From a virus, in the IMG/VR virus record IMGVR_UViG_3300017818_000007, positions 117,868 to 181,867 of that record: 64,000 nucleotides of DNA. The stretch is one strand, 5' to 3'. Position 1 is the stretch's first letter. The number at the start of each line of letters is the position of its first letter. Positions 12,001 to 17,971 of the stretch are shown here, one piece after another. A program made the position numbers and the translations under genes. The notes beneath the pieces were generated by a model. That model made no database searches. It worked only from the letters and a program-made list of their open reading frames with translations, and was not told where the DNA came from.

Positions 12001-13472
12001 ATGCAATGGTAGTAGTTGAAGCAAATGGTAGAAGATTGAGAGCACCAGACACAATTTATTATGTTGCTAACGGAGTGACTCTAGATTATCTAGCAAGTCA
12101 AGATCCAGAGTATCCAGCATTTAGTTTGGCACTTGGTGAATTAGAAGTTCATCAGAACGGTGTTAGACTTGAACCAATTTCAGATTATCAGTTTAATACT
12201 GCAACAAACCTTGTCACTTTCTATCAAGGTAGATTACAAGCAGGCGATGTAATTGCAATCACAGTATTACGTGGTCATGATTATGAAATTAGAAAACACG
12301 ATGATGACGATAGTTCAAATGCAGGATATATCAAAATTATTAACAACAGTGCAGAAGATAGTACCGGAGTTGGTGAAGGAACAATTCTTAAAATTACAAG
12401 TTTCACAAATCACGATGCTAACCTAATGCGTAAAGAAGTATTTGCAGGAAATACAGGCGGAAATTATAAGTTAAGCAGAAAAGCAATTGATGTTGCATAT
12501 GTTTGGGTAGAGTTGAATAATATTCCTCTTGTAGCAGATGCAGATTACAAAATTTTAGATGATGGATATACCGTTTATATTGACAACAAGTTTTCACAAA
12601 AATCAACTGATAGAGTAGTAATAACTTCGTTTAGTGAAGATAGAACACACGACGGTATTGGATTTACTATTTTTGAAGATATGCTTAACAGACATCACTT
12701 TAAGAGAATTAGTAAACAAGATACTACTGTGTTAACTACAAAATTATTGTTAGGTGATACAGAAATTTCTGTACAAGACGCAAGTTTCTTTGATACGCCA
12801 AGTCCAGAAAAACGTGTTCCTGGCGTAATATTTGTTGGTAAAGAAAGAATAGAATTTTACAAAATTAACGGTAATAAGTTATCACAGATAACAAGAGGTA
12901 CACTTGGTACAGGAATTGCTGAACATCCAGTTGGAACACAGGTGTTTGATGCAGGACCAACACAAACTGTACCATATAAAGAATCATTAAGCGTATATGA
13001 AATAATTGTACGTGATGGATTACCAAACGGTAAATCAGTACACGTTTTGGAAACAATTAACTTCTCAGGAAGTGTTAATGCACACGATCAAGTAGAAGTT
13101 TATGTAGGGGGCAGAAAACTACAAAAACCAACAGTTTCTGCTAATCCAATTACAAAACACGATCCATCTATCGCTTATGATAGTGAAGAAACAAACAGCC
13201 TAGGTGTTGCTAGTGATGTAGTTCAACTACCAGAATTTACTATTGAACCAGTTGAAGATAGTACAGCAAAAGGCTATTATAAACTAATATTAAGGGACGA
13301 ACCAGAGAACGGAACCGAGATTAAAGTGGTGCAAAAGCAGGGTCATGTATGGTATACAGCAGGTGTTAGCACTGCATCTAACGGTGTCACACTACAAAGA
13401 GCAGAATCTCCGCAGGCTAATTTCTTGCTAGAGAGGTCCTCTGGTTTACCTATAATAAATATTAAGGAATAG
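3..13472 (+). CDS. Giant virion protein with cupredoxin-like, FG-GAP-like and YHYH domains (5' end outside window)
   Basis: The frame is open from base 3, so the gene begins upstream; the GTG at 93 is only an internal codon. At least 4,490 residues are visible. Numbered from 93, residues 1-85 look like a cupredoxin: a GHPF histidine, then an ACQYHQSM segment giving Cys, His and Met as possible type-1 copper ligands. Residues about 1980-2350 contain four or five repeats with FGSS and VxGAP motifs, as in FG-GAP beta-propellers. Residues about 3250-3310 contain a DGIYHYH motif and an FDGFPIYGPYG segment typical of the YHYH domain. Several GxGYxxPPxVxIxGG-type repeats occur near residues 2770, 3125 and 3430. 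It lies directly upstream of fibre genes, so it is probably a baseplate or tail-fibre component. Virion role is inference; the domain calls rest on motifs only. Confidence 0.8.
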   Translation, partial: PQGPDPVSISGDPGNTQSEYSVSNSGENSFVFTPNGFSENPTVILYRGGTYKFKVNAQGHPFFIKTANTVGIGDQYNNGVENNGAEQGTITFTVPVDAPDLLYYACQYHQSMQGVLEIRNTSDDLSIDVEEDIISKATFKSANGVQLTNGMKVNFVGDVLPTKYRNKNWYVEGVGESIVLIDETELDTPELYAKNEEYEFDVDPFDDTPYDDTENSPLTAEYITINRSSKDKNPWSRYNRWVHKDVIELSAEYNNTSPVLDENYRAVRPIIEFKPNLKLVNFGTNGIGNIDLIDTDTKDAMSDVEGSFGYHVDEVLLRKGMRVIFNADPDITVKGKVYEVDFVEHNGVKRVHLEEVYEPLVNDSVVATSGETHQGSSWHFDGTSWINGQQKTILNQSPLFDLYDSAGNSFADTDYYFSSTFNGNKLASYKIGTGSDDPVLGFPIAYQNINNVGDITFEFNWDDGLFTYQEGTTQKTVDTASGLVKDYAKDKFISGWELVKGKQTVQRILQVVDTVIDTDTVAVNAINQPHKYDLDIVVEYNGKTYKETTDFEKVIDRERQIYELKFNSIIPQGTRITLKIKTNQKPNENGFYEPPINLTNNSENNDLKTFTLGSVSDHFKTIFQNNSFITGNSVGPNNSRDISEIHLDGSRYVKHKGSVLPAIMFLVQENLNFVNSMRKNANDYNFFKDQFIEKAGEIERTTSVANDVDKILYELGSNKITTSPYFYSDMAGFGRKVERLEFEVKNGTQNVFAINNAFDTTKVSDRAVYVYLNDVQLYLDADYEFDAVDNTVTIKKELSVGDKVKVNDYDTTGNVIPHSPTKLGLYPAYVPEIFVDSSYINPTKVIQGHDGSITKAYNDERDELILELEKRIYNNLKVKYNRDVFDILKEQPGHYRPDAYTRDEFNKVLRTDFGYWKSLFDVDFETNNVSQSGDAFTYNFNTMINLQDQKLPGNWRAIYKDYFDTDRPHTHPWEMLGITLKPTWWDEQYGEAPYTSGNNLLWNDIERGLVRDPNGTKIYPAYARPNLSKNLPVDEYGELIDPSKINIVKAIFITEIKNAWKFGDEGPAETAWRKSSWFPFALQVAVGLTKPAQYFGSLFDVNQNEITPSGNVVYADNGKIFSLKEAKIKDLRFNNERFLGLGYHVPIVEYIKSFDKDVKETFYDYLTNTSSNLTYKLGGFANKNRLRVLAESSNPNTADNSIFLPSENYQLTLRKSNPIRNVRVSGIIVEKTAKGFLVRGYDNIKPWFSIYKPKHGKNDIAVNVGGKQAKFVIWDSEKFYGKGQIVEFGGEYYRVSINHTSTETFDNSKFTKLGELPVTGGTEVAKAKAFESKITEVSYGTVYPRAQEVYDVILGYQEYLKEQGFVFDIFQRETATIQDWDLSGREFLYWTTQNWAEGSVISLSPFADSLSFEYKYATVDNVLNSFYEYSILSANGTPLPKDNISIVRGSGKFNITTKNTQRGIFFAVLNLVQWEHIVVFDDKSQFGDVIYDQEAGYRQKRIKLVGFKTSEWDGDYVSPGFVFDEAVVADYIDGKDYNLGDVVRHKSKFYSAKKFLPATKAFNFSEWVFIGDKPVAELLPNLDYKASSYEDFYSLESENFDSETTKLSQHLTGYQKRLYLDNMVRDDIAQYKFYSGFIKEKGTRNSLEKLNRLTIDGTSTDLSITDNWAIKIGSLGSGSTTKELEVVLSEKDNVENPQAYEFVTAKTSNSDTNTIELLSSDLTLKPDNFSVDVWKNFDTTQDGVSLNSIQKIPTAGFARLDDVDHTVFNSEDLLTDTTLPTLNEGASVWVARDKSDTWNIYRLTANRARLVQTEDNQVSVDNGTITLHTNIPHGLKEGDTIVIKQFDNQINGTHLVNSVLGLTSFTITTELLTITLAEDSASGTILELLPVRVSSPDKINDIKDVAEFAEGTKIWADDVSDGTWRVFEKTKAYAENQVQLIASDAKTYASTVKYGDQGRTIVVGNPGQTVEGAVLILRRKFNTDISTLEGSSGFNISESLVDQLVSPSVPAGLGSSLSLSQTTNTLVAGAPYASFVKTITDPEKPRFNTVGLTGTASSYTKQGVVKLSTYNSLTNIYDPTHIIASPRPANNEEFGSSVAVSDTRMVVGAPGRANNAGGVYVYTKGTNGWDLNAEWELTAPSDHPNDRFGEKLTASIDMSILAVSARNKELESDSTTVDTGAVYIYYWDGTGYNLIQTIDATTVDTLSKSDLFGSSLSLSRNGDVLVIGAPLNDDDSINQGAVYVFERQTQGDSTVGYTYKQKLTSPTNLSGEQFGSNVSVNPDGLSFAVAGKGGSNSAITLFDNNETSFDAKSTSFVDTETGTGSVYTFTKLGTTYVFGQKLSSNDLQSNDAFGTGLDFSTTSLYVGAPYFTYNGNDTGMLFVYQKEASAGWNTLRQQDSLTDPFSVEKVMTYRTDSQTVVDFLETIDPIKGKIPYIAETEISYKSAKDPAIYTTSDRGLNVDPDTNWGATHVGQIWWDLSTVRYVWYEQGDVEFRKNNWGGLFPGSTIDIYEWVESDLSPEEWNNISDTTEGIAAGFSGQSKYDNNTFVLKRVYDTATNNFVNRYYYWVKNNVLLPQRVSTQIAVGLSEKIAVDTRRLPANEIANVIADPKGYGIKSLQLLDTNSFSLTNIKTSLSDTDVSLNVQYKKVKTNIPNHNSWLLLDEQQRDKIDNPLLIKKLYDSLVGFDDAGNTVPDSQLPVQKKYGLQIRPRQSMFVNRLGALETLFTYTNNLLAKSRIVDEKDLSGLFESDPQPTLISGRYDVKVDEFNDLDNIKTQDLEQATATATIVNGRVKSVEITNPGFGYVNPPNIEITTEGWGAKFQSTIDAQGRVTSIEVLKEGRDYTNGAIRIRPFKVLVDADSTANNYWTMYEWNIASEEWIRTNTQTYDVNRFWKYKDYVVEGFDVDSIIDFKVAEPYLLKTITPATGQLVEVANVGDGNKIVLRKVEANGTWNNNYDILFKANSTIEFDSSIYDYTGLNFGFAGAENFDINLYDEQPTQETRVILEQLYSNIFVDDLKYAWNEFLFTAIRYAISEQTFTDWAFKTSLISVKNNLGGFTKKINYNLDDPGNIQSYVEEIKPYSVTIKDMITSYNNREPSSIFTTDFDLPSRYNETKEEFEVLNETSEDITTEPFNQWFENYKFNVDSIEIAEAGDGYTQRPIVVISGGREDKPAIVQTTPFRVLTTTDYDNLYVYVNTTSVPDHFFNTTNVVSQNLVYQIPRFPSVPEVKVPTPLGAIGVAVNGVSIFNPSSAVTELLNGTTYTVNAVFSHEELGIDDGSGHPQEDGIYHYHSDPTFMYTKDPENHSPILGYAFDGFPIYGPYGFIATNDKTVKLIKSSYKLRTTPRADGSMPTGRYNEDYEFVQGHGDLDENNGRFIQTPEYPQGTYAYFITVDEQDDGTFEPAFPYIVGPHYHGNPLLPNGNGKMPQSGNINATATAYISRNKVNKIVVENPGAGYVSAPTVTITGGGNTTSTAKAVAILENNKVRTNKTELKFDRIGSTGIIADEEYVDTYTAKSGQVVYKLTYLPTLDKRDFVISVNNEAIFVENFDVSIETLTDKTYKKQVGHVVLKTLPKERSTVTITYKKNVKLMNAIDRINYFYEPTAGMPGKDPAQLMYGIEYPGVKVQGLDFGVSVGWDGLPWFSHGWDTFSGGNTDYAFRADGVATSFTLPYAPKQDEKINVYFDGVRQDPNNTPTIVGDGNTTAFTLNATPADGVLVVFRPEDSDGSVVPTDVNNLDTIIQGGNLSYSTATGQTPEEISLQGDGFVTPDTSHAPEEVVPGQIFDSLAMKVYNAPADGSPIIDITRHWGDGSETEFTFNKYPGTTDSIIVTVGPSNPTPTDTATRSSSYKVLGTDYTVDYANKKITLTSAPTDGQLVTITTLNVGGSEILEKEDYVDSGDSTIEFVLTSKYEDVKSAFVTVNGVKQDYAIYEDTDSGSAKIVLTNPPNDMTDAVTQITALSGLEKTYSEVVTDVHEVQSNDGLTYDLSQVPGNIEPFHAMVVVEANGRRLRAPDTIYYVANGVTLDYLASQDPEYPAFSLALGELEVHQNGVRLEPISDYQFNTATNLVTFYQGRLQAGDVIAITVLRGHDYEIRKHDDDDSSNAGYIKIINNSAEDSTGVGEGTILKITSFTNHDANLMRKEVFAGNTGGNYKLSRKAIDVAYVWVELNNIPLVADADYKILDDGYTVYIDNKFSQKSTDRVVITSFSEDRTHDGIGFTIFEDMLNRHHFKRISKQDTTVLTTKLLLGDTEISVQDASFFDTPSPEKRVPGVIFVGKERIEFYKINGNKLSQITRGTLGTGIAEHPVGTQVFDAGPTQTVPYKESLSVYEIIVRDGLPNGKSVHVLETINFSGSVNAHDQVEVYVGGRKLQKPTVSANPITKHDPSIAYDSEETNSLGVASDVVQLPEFTIEPVEDSTAKGYYKLILRDEPENGTEIKVVQKQGHVWYTAGVSTASNGVTLQRAESPQANFLLERSSGLPIINIKE
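13455..13461 (+). promoter_or_regulatory. Late-promoter-like motif ATAAATA before the 219-aa virion gene
   Basis: ATAAATA on the plus strand in the last codons of the giant gene, 15 bases before the next ATG. It may start a separate late transcript. Confidence 0.3.
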
Positions 13473-13475
13473 ACA

Positions 13476-14135
13476 ATGTCAAACGAGGATAAAAAGTTGG
13501 AACAAATGCCAAAAGAAAACAAAAAACCAAATGAAAATACAGGTGTATTAATGGAAGGCCACATTAAGATCTTTGATCCAAAAAGTGGAGAAATACTAGT
13601 GAATAAGCGTAATGCTATTCATTACGAAAACATGAGTATTTCACTAGCAGAATCACTTGGAAATGAAGGGCGTGGAAACATCGTTGAAATGGCATTTGGC
13701 AATGGTGGAACAACAGTAGATCCAACAGGAATTATCACTTATTTGACTCCAAATAATACAGGCGTTAATGCTTCATTGTACAATCAAACATACTATAAAA
13801 CAGTTGATGATAACAATGTTAACAACACAGATCCTGCAAGAAACTTCATCGAAACACGTCATACCTTAGGTACAACATATACAGACATTTTAGTAAGTTG
13901 TTTATTAGACTACGGTGAACCAACAGGACAACAGGCATTTGATAACAGCACAAACTTAGATGGTAATTTTGTTTTTGACGAACTAGGTTTAAGAGCATAC
14001 AGCACCGAAGGTGCTAATGAAGGCAGACTTCTAACACACGTAATTTTCCACCCTGTACAAAAGTCACTAAACAGACTTATACAGATTGATTACACAGTTA
14101 GAATACAGAGTTTAACTAACTTGAGCGAGAATTAA
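13476..14135 (+). CDS. Conserved virion structural protein, 219 aa
   Basis: The start lies three bases after the giant gene, preceded by AAGGAATAGACA and an ATAAATA motif at 13455. The first 25 residues are lysine- and glutamate-rich and probably disordered. The rest is beta-rich with no transmembrane segment and ends in a VHFHP-like then YTVRIQ strand. I do not recognise a named domain. Its position between the giant tail protein and four fibre proteins, with short spacing to both, argues for a baseplate or fibre-attachment role. The function is inferred only from context. Confidence 0.7.
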   Translation: MSNEDKKLEQMPKENKKPNENTGVLMEGHIKIFDPKSGEILVNKRNAIHYENMSISLAESLGNEGRGNIVEMAFGNGGTTVDPTGIITYLTPNNTGVNASLYNQTYYKTVDDNNVNNTDPARNFIETRHTLGTTYTDILVSCLLDYGEPTGQQAFDNSTNLDGNFVFDELGLRAYSTEGANEGRLLTHVIFHPVQKSLNRLIQIDYTVRIQSLTNLSEN

Positions 14136-14138
14136 TAG

Positions 14139-16127
14139 ATGGCGTACACAGTAAATTTTACAAACGCAGTTCAAAAGACACCAATTACTGTAGATGACAA
14201 CAGTAGGAACACTTCTGATACGTCATTAACACTTATTGGTAGAAACGAACCTAGTTATGGACAAAGCATTGCAGAAAACTTTGTTCACGTATTAGAAAAT
14301 TTTGCAAATCCAACAGCACCTAATAATCCAATTGAAGGTCAGTTGTGGTATGACAGTGCAACAAACAGATTACAGATTAATGACTCAACCGCAGGCGCCG
14401 CTAATTGGCGACCAGCAGGTGGTGTTCATGTAAGTGCAACCGAACCACAAAATCCATTACAAGGTGATGTTTGGGTTGACACAACAAACTCACAACTATA
14501 TTTGTTTACAGCAAGTCAGTTTCAATTAGTTGGTCCAAACTTTAGTGGAGGACTTAAATCAGGTGCTCAAGCAGAACAGGTAGTTGATACTAAAGGTGAA
14601 ACACACACTATTGTAAAAAATTATGTTGACGACAAAGTAGTCACTATTATTTCAAAAGATCAGTTTATTCCTAAACAAGTAATTGAAGGATTTACAGAAC
14701 TATTTCCTGGTATTAATATTTCAGCAAAAGATTTTGATGGTAATGGAATTGTTCTTAACAAACTTCATGCTAGTGCAACTAAGGCAGATGCATTAAGTGT
14801 CACACAACCAGCAGTAGAAATTGTAAATGCAAATAACTTTTTAAGAAGTGATATTACTGATACAATGAACGGACAGTTATATGTACGTAATGACGGTGGT
14901 GTCACAATTGGTTCAAACCAAATCTTTAATTTAGAAATTGCAGATAATAATGCTGTTATTAAAAACAATTCAGTAGATGGTAGTATTGACATTTCAGTAT
15001 TTCCAAATGATACAGGAACAATTGAAACAATGGCTCGTTTTGATGGAGCCAATAAACGTTTAGGTATTAACACACTAAGTCCGGTCACAACATTAGATGT
15101 TCATGGTACTGGTCACTTCACTGAACGTTTAACTTGTAGTTCAGACGAAGAAGCAACAAGTACTACAACAGGTAGTATTACAACCGGTGGCGGCATTGGT
15201 GTTGCTAAACAATTATTTGTTGGCGGAAACTTAACAACCTACGGACACTTTAGAGTAGGTGAAAATGATCCATCAGATAATGCTACAGGTATTGCACCAA
15301 GTGTTGACGACAAACTTACTATTGGTACACCTAGTTTAAGATTTAAAAACGTACACTCAGAAATATTTACAGGTAGACTAGTTGGAACAATGGTTGGTGA
15401 TGTCACAGGTAATGTTAATGGTACAGCAGATAGACTAGTTGCTAGTACAACATTTAAAATTACTGGACACATGGCTGATGCAACAGGATTCAGTTATGAT
15501 GGACAAACAGGTGGAACAGAAAAAACATTTGATGTCACACTAACACAAGATGCTATTGATGAGCAGACAGAAACAACAGAAACACAAACTACAGAAGACT
15601 ATGTTTTAGTTTCAAGAGATAATGTTGGACTAAGAAAAGTACAGTATAAAAACTTCTTTGCTGGAGCACCAACTGTTCCAGTAGGAGGAATTATGCCGTA
15701 TGCAGGACAAACTGCACCAATAGGATATTTGTTATGTGATGGTTCTGAAGTACCTATTGCAAGTTATCAAGCATTATTCCAAGCAATTGGTACTACATAC
15801 GGAACAGGTATTAATCCAAACACATTTAAACTTCCAGACCTACGTGGTAGATTCCCACTAGGTAAAGATAATATGGACAACGGGTTAACTGTACAGGATA
15901 CAGATAACAACGCTGTTGATGCAGGTGGTGGCAGTGTTGGTAGAGTCACAGATACTGCGGCAGAATCACTTGCTGGTACAGGTGGTAGTGAACTTAAAAA
16001 CATTACAGACAATGCAATTGGACAAGGTACACAATATACACAAAATACTGGTACTGGTGTTTATAGTGATATTAACGTAATGAATCCATTCTTAACATTG
16101 AATTATATCATAAGGGCAGAAGACTAA
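14139..16127 (+). CDS. Tail fibre protein with C-terminal tail-collar domain
   Basis: 662 residues. The N-terminal 130 residues form a domain shared with the three fibre proteins downstream: a MAYTVNFT start, LIGRNxxxYG, an ENFVHxLENFANPTAP block, GQLWYDS and a second GDVWVDT half. The middle is low-complexity beta structure with VTGN-type repeats. Residues about 515-590 carry a phage tail-collar signature: PVGGIMPYAG, APIGYLLCDG, then FKLPDLRGRFPLG. This domain occurs at receptor-binding ends of long tail fibres and in microcystin-dependent-like proteins. The stop codon overlaps the next start as TAATG, so translation is probably coupled. Role in host adsorption is inferred from family and position. 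Confidence 0.85.
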   Translation: MAYTVNFTNAVQKTPITVDDNSRNTSDTSLTLIGRNEPSYGQSIAENFVHVLENFANPTAPNNPIEGQLWYDSATNRLQINDSTAGAANWRPAGGVHVSATEPQNPLQGDVWVDTTNSQLYLFTASQFQLVGPNFSGGLKSGAQAEQVVDTKGETHTIVKNYVDDKVVTIISKDQFIPKQVIEGFTELFPGINISAKDFDGNGIVLNKLHASATKADALSVTQPAVEIVNANNFLRSDITDTMNGQLYVRNDGGVTIGSNQIFNLEIADNNAVIKNNSVDGSIDISVFPNDTGTIETMARFDGANKRLGINTLSPVTTLDVHGTGHFTERLTCSSDEEATSTTTGSITTGGGIGVAKQLFVGGNLTTYGHFRVGENDPSDNATGIAPSVDDKLTIGTPSLRFKNVHSEIFTGRLVGTMVGDVTGNVNGTADRLVASTTFKITGHMADATGFSYDGQTGGTEKTFDVTLTQDAIDEQTETTETQTTEDYVLVSRDNVGLRKVQYKNFFAGAPTVPVGGIMPYAGQTAPIGYLLCDGSEVPIASYQALFQAIGTTYGTGINPNTFKLPDLRGRFPLGKDNMDNGLTVQDTDNNAVDAGGGSVGRVTDTAAESLAGTGGSELKNITDNAIGQGTQYTQNTGTGVYSDINVMNPFLTLNYIIRAED

Positions 16128-17962
16128 TGGCATATAACGTTAATAAAACAGACGGAACATTATTAACAACTGTTGTAGACGGAACAGTTGATACAACTTC
16201 TGCAGATATTGCTTTAGTTGGTAGAAGGTTTAGTAATTACGGCGAAGTTTTAAACGAAAATTTAATTAAAATTCTTGAAAGTTTTGCTAATACAACAGCA
16301 CCTGATAATCCTTTAGAAGGACAAATTTGGTACGATAAACTTGAAGGACGTTTAAAAGTTTATACAGGAACTACATTTAAACCAACTGGTGGACCGCTAG
16401 TTGAGGAAACTCAACCGCAAGGGTTAGTTAAAGGCGACCTTTGGATGGATTCACTTAACAATCAATTATACTTTTACGACGGTGTTGACTTAGGACTTGC
16501 AGGTCCAATTTATACTTCAGCACAAGGTAAACACGGTTGGATTGTTGAAACTGTTGTTGATTCAAACGATAACGGTCGCTCAATTACAAAACTTTTTGTT
16601 AATGATTTGCTTGTGGGTATTTTAAGTAGATATGCGTTTACTCCTAAAGTAGCAATTACAGGGTTTGCAAGTATTAAAGTAGGATTAAACTTTAGTTCAA
16701 CAGTTGACGGATTAAAGTTTCATGGTACAGCAGGGTCGGCAGATACTATTGCAGGTATTGATCCTGGTAATTTCCTACGTGCAGATATTGCTTCAACATC
16801 GCAATCACAGTTAAGTATTAAAAATGATGCTGGTCTAGTTATTGGTGGTGAACAAGATCTTAATATTGAAATTGTAGGTGATGTCACAACATTTAAAAAT
16901 AACCTACAAAACAAAGATTTTAAAATTCAAGTTAACTCGCAAGGTAATGGCGGTATTATTGACGCACTAGAAATTGATTCTAGTCTAATGAAAGTTAACA
17001 TTTTTAAAGATAAAACTTCAAGTGAAGTTGAATTAGGTGGTAGTTTAGTTGTACAACAGAATCTAACTGTAAACGGAACAACAACGTTTGTTGATTCGCA
17101 AAATTTAAGAGTAGCAGATAAAAATATTGAACTTGCTTATGCTAGTGGATCTGAATCAGATGTACTTGCTGACGGTGGTGGATTAACACTTAGAGGTGAT
17201 ACTGATCACACGTTTGCGTGGAGTAGAACAGACGAAGCATGGGAAAGTTCAGAATCGATTAGTATCGCCGCTGGTAAAGAGTTTAGAATTGCTGAAAACA
17301 ATATTATTAACACAACAACTATTGGTCCTAGTGTTGTAAATTCTAATTTACAAAATGTTGGCGTTCTTACAGAATTGCAAGTTGACGACATCGATATTAA
17401 TGGTACAACTATTGGTACAAGAAACACCGACGGAGATTTAAACTTTGATATTTGGGGTACAGGAAATATTGTACTTAACCCAAGAAATACAGTAGAAACT
17501 CAAATTAAAGGTGTTCAAGATCCAACTGACGCACAAGACGTTGGTACAAAAAATTATATTGACAGTGAAATTAGAACAAGAACACTGTTTATGACAATTA
17601 ACACAACTGGTATTGCAGATAAAACATCAGCAGTAGACGGTTTACCGTTTATTATGAACACACTTGCTCCGGCAAGCAATTTTGACAACGGTGCAACTGC
17701 AAGAATTTTAGCAGAAGATTTAACACTCGCTGGCGCACAAACTAATATTAACGTGACGTCTATTCCTACAGGAACAACAAACACATTATTAATTGGTCAA
17801 ACAACAGTTGATCAAAATGGAGTGCTGAACAGTGAAAGTGTTTTATCAAGTGTAGCATTTCCAGATGGTATTACACTGTCAGGTAGTGCATTAGGTGTGG
17901 TAAGATCATACCATTTATTAACAGTGAGCGGAGGGGCTTGGACTTACACCCAAGCGTTATAA
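16127..17962 (+). CDS. Tail fibre paralogue 2
   Basis: 611 residues. The N-terminal 130 residues match the fibre gene before it (VNKTDGT, LVGRRFSNYGEVLNEN, GQIWYDK, GDLWMDS). A glycine/threonine-rich beta region follows with IAYASGS-like and GGGLTLRGD segments that resemble chaperone-free trimeric fibre shafts. The C-terminal 100 residues have no collar domain and are unlike those of the paralogues, ending in GGAWTYTQAL. The ATG overlaps the upstream stop by one base. It is probably one of several alternative or co-assembled fibres; which receptor it binds cannot be read from the sequence. Confidence 0.8.
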   Translation: MAYNVNKTDGTLLTTVVDGTVDTTSADIALVGRRFSNYGEVLNENLIKILESFANTTAPDNPLEGQIWYDKLEGRLKVYTGTTFKPTGGPLVEETQPQGLVKGDLWMDSLNNQLYFYDGVDLGLAGPIYTSAQGKHGWIVETVVDSNDNGRSITKLFVNDLLVGILSRYAFTPKVAITGFASIKVGLNFSSTVDGLKFHGTAGSADTIAGIDPGNFLRADIASTSQSQLSIKNDAGLVIGGEQDLNIEIVGDVTTFKNNLQNKDFKIQVNSQGNGGIIDALEIDSSLMKVNIFKDKTSSEVELGGSLVVQQNLTVNGTTTFVDSQNLRVADKNIELAYASGSESDVLADGGGLTLRGDTDHTFAWSRTDEAWESSESISIAAGKEFRIAENNIINTTTIGPSVVNSNLQNVGVLTELQVDDIDINGTTIGTRNTDGDLNFDIWGTGNIVLNPRNTVETQIKGVQDPTDAQDVGTKNYIDSEIRTRTLFMTINTTGIADKTSAVDGLPFIMNTLAPASNFDNGATARILAEDLTLAGAQTNINVTSIPTGTTNTLLIGQTTVDQNGVLNSESVLSSVAFPDGITLSGSALGVVRSYHLLTVSGGAWTYTQAL

Positions 17963-17971
17963 GGATAAGAT

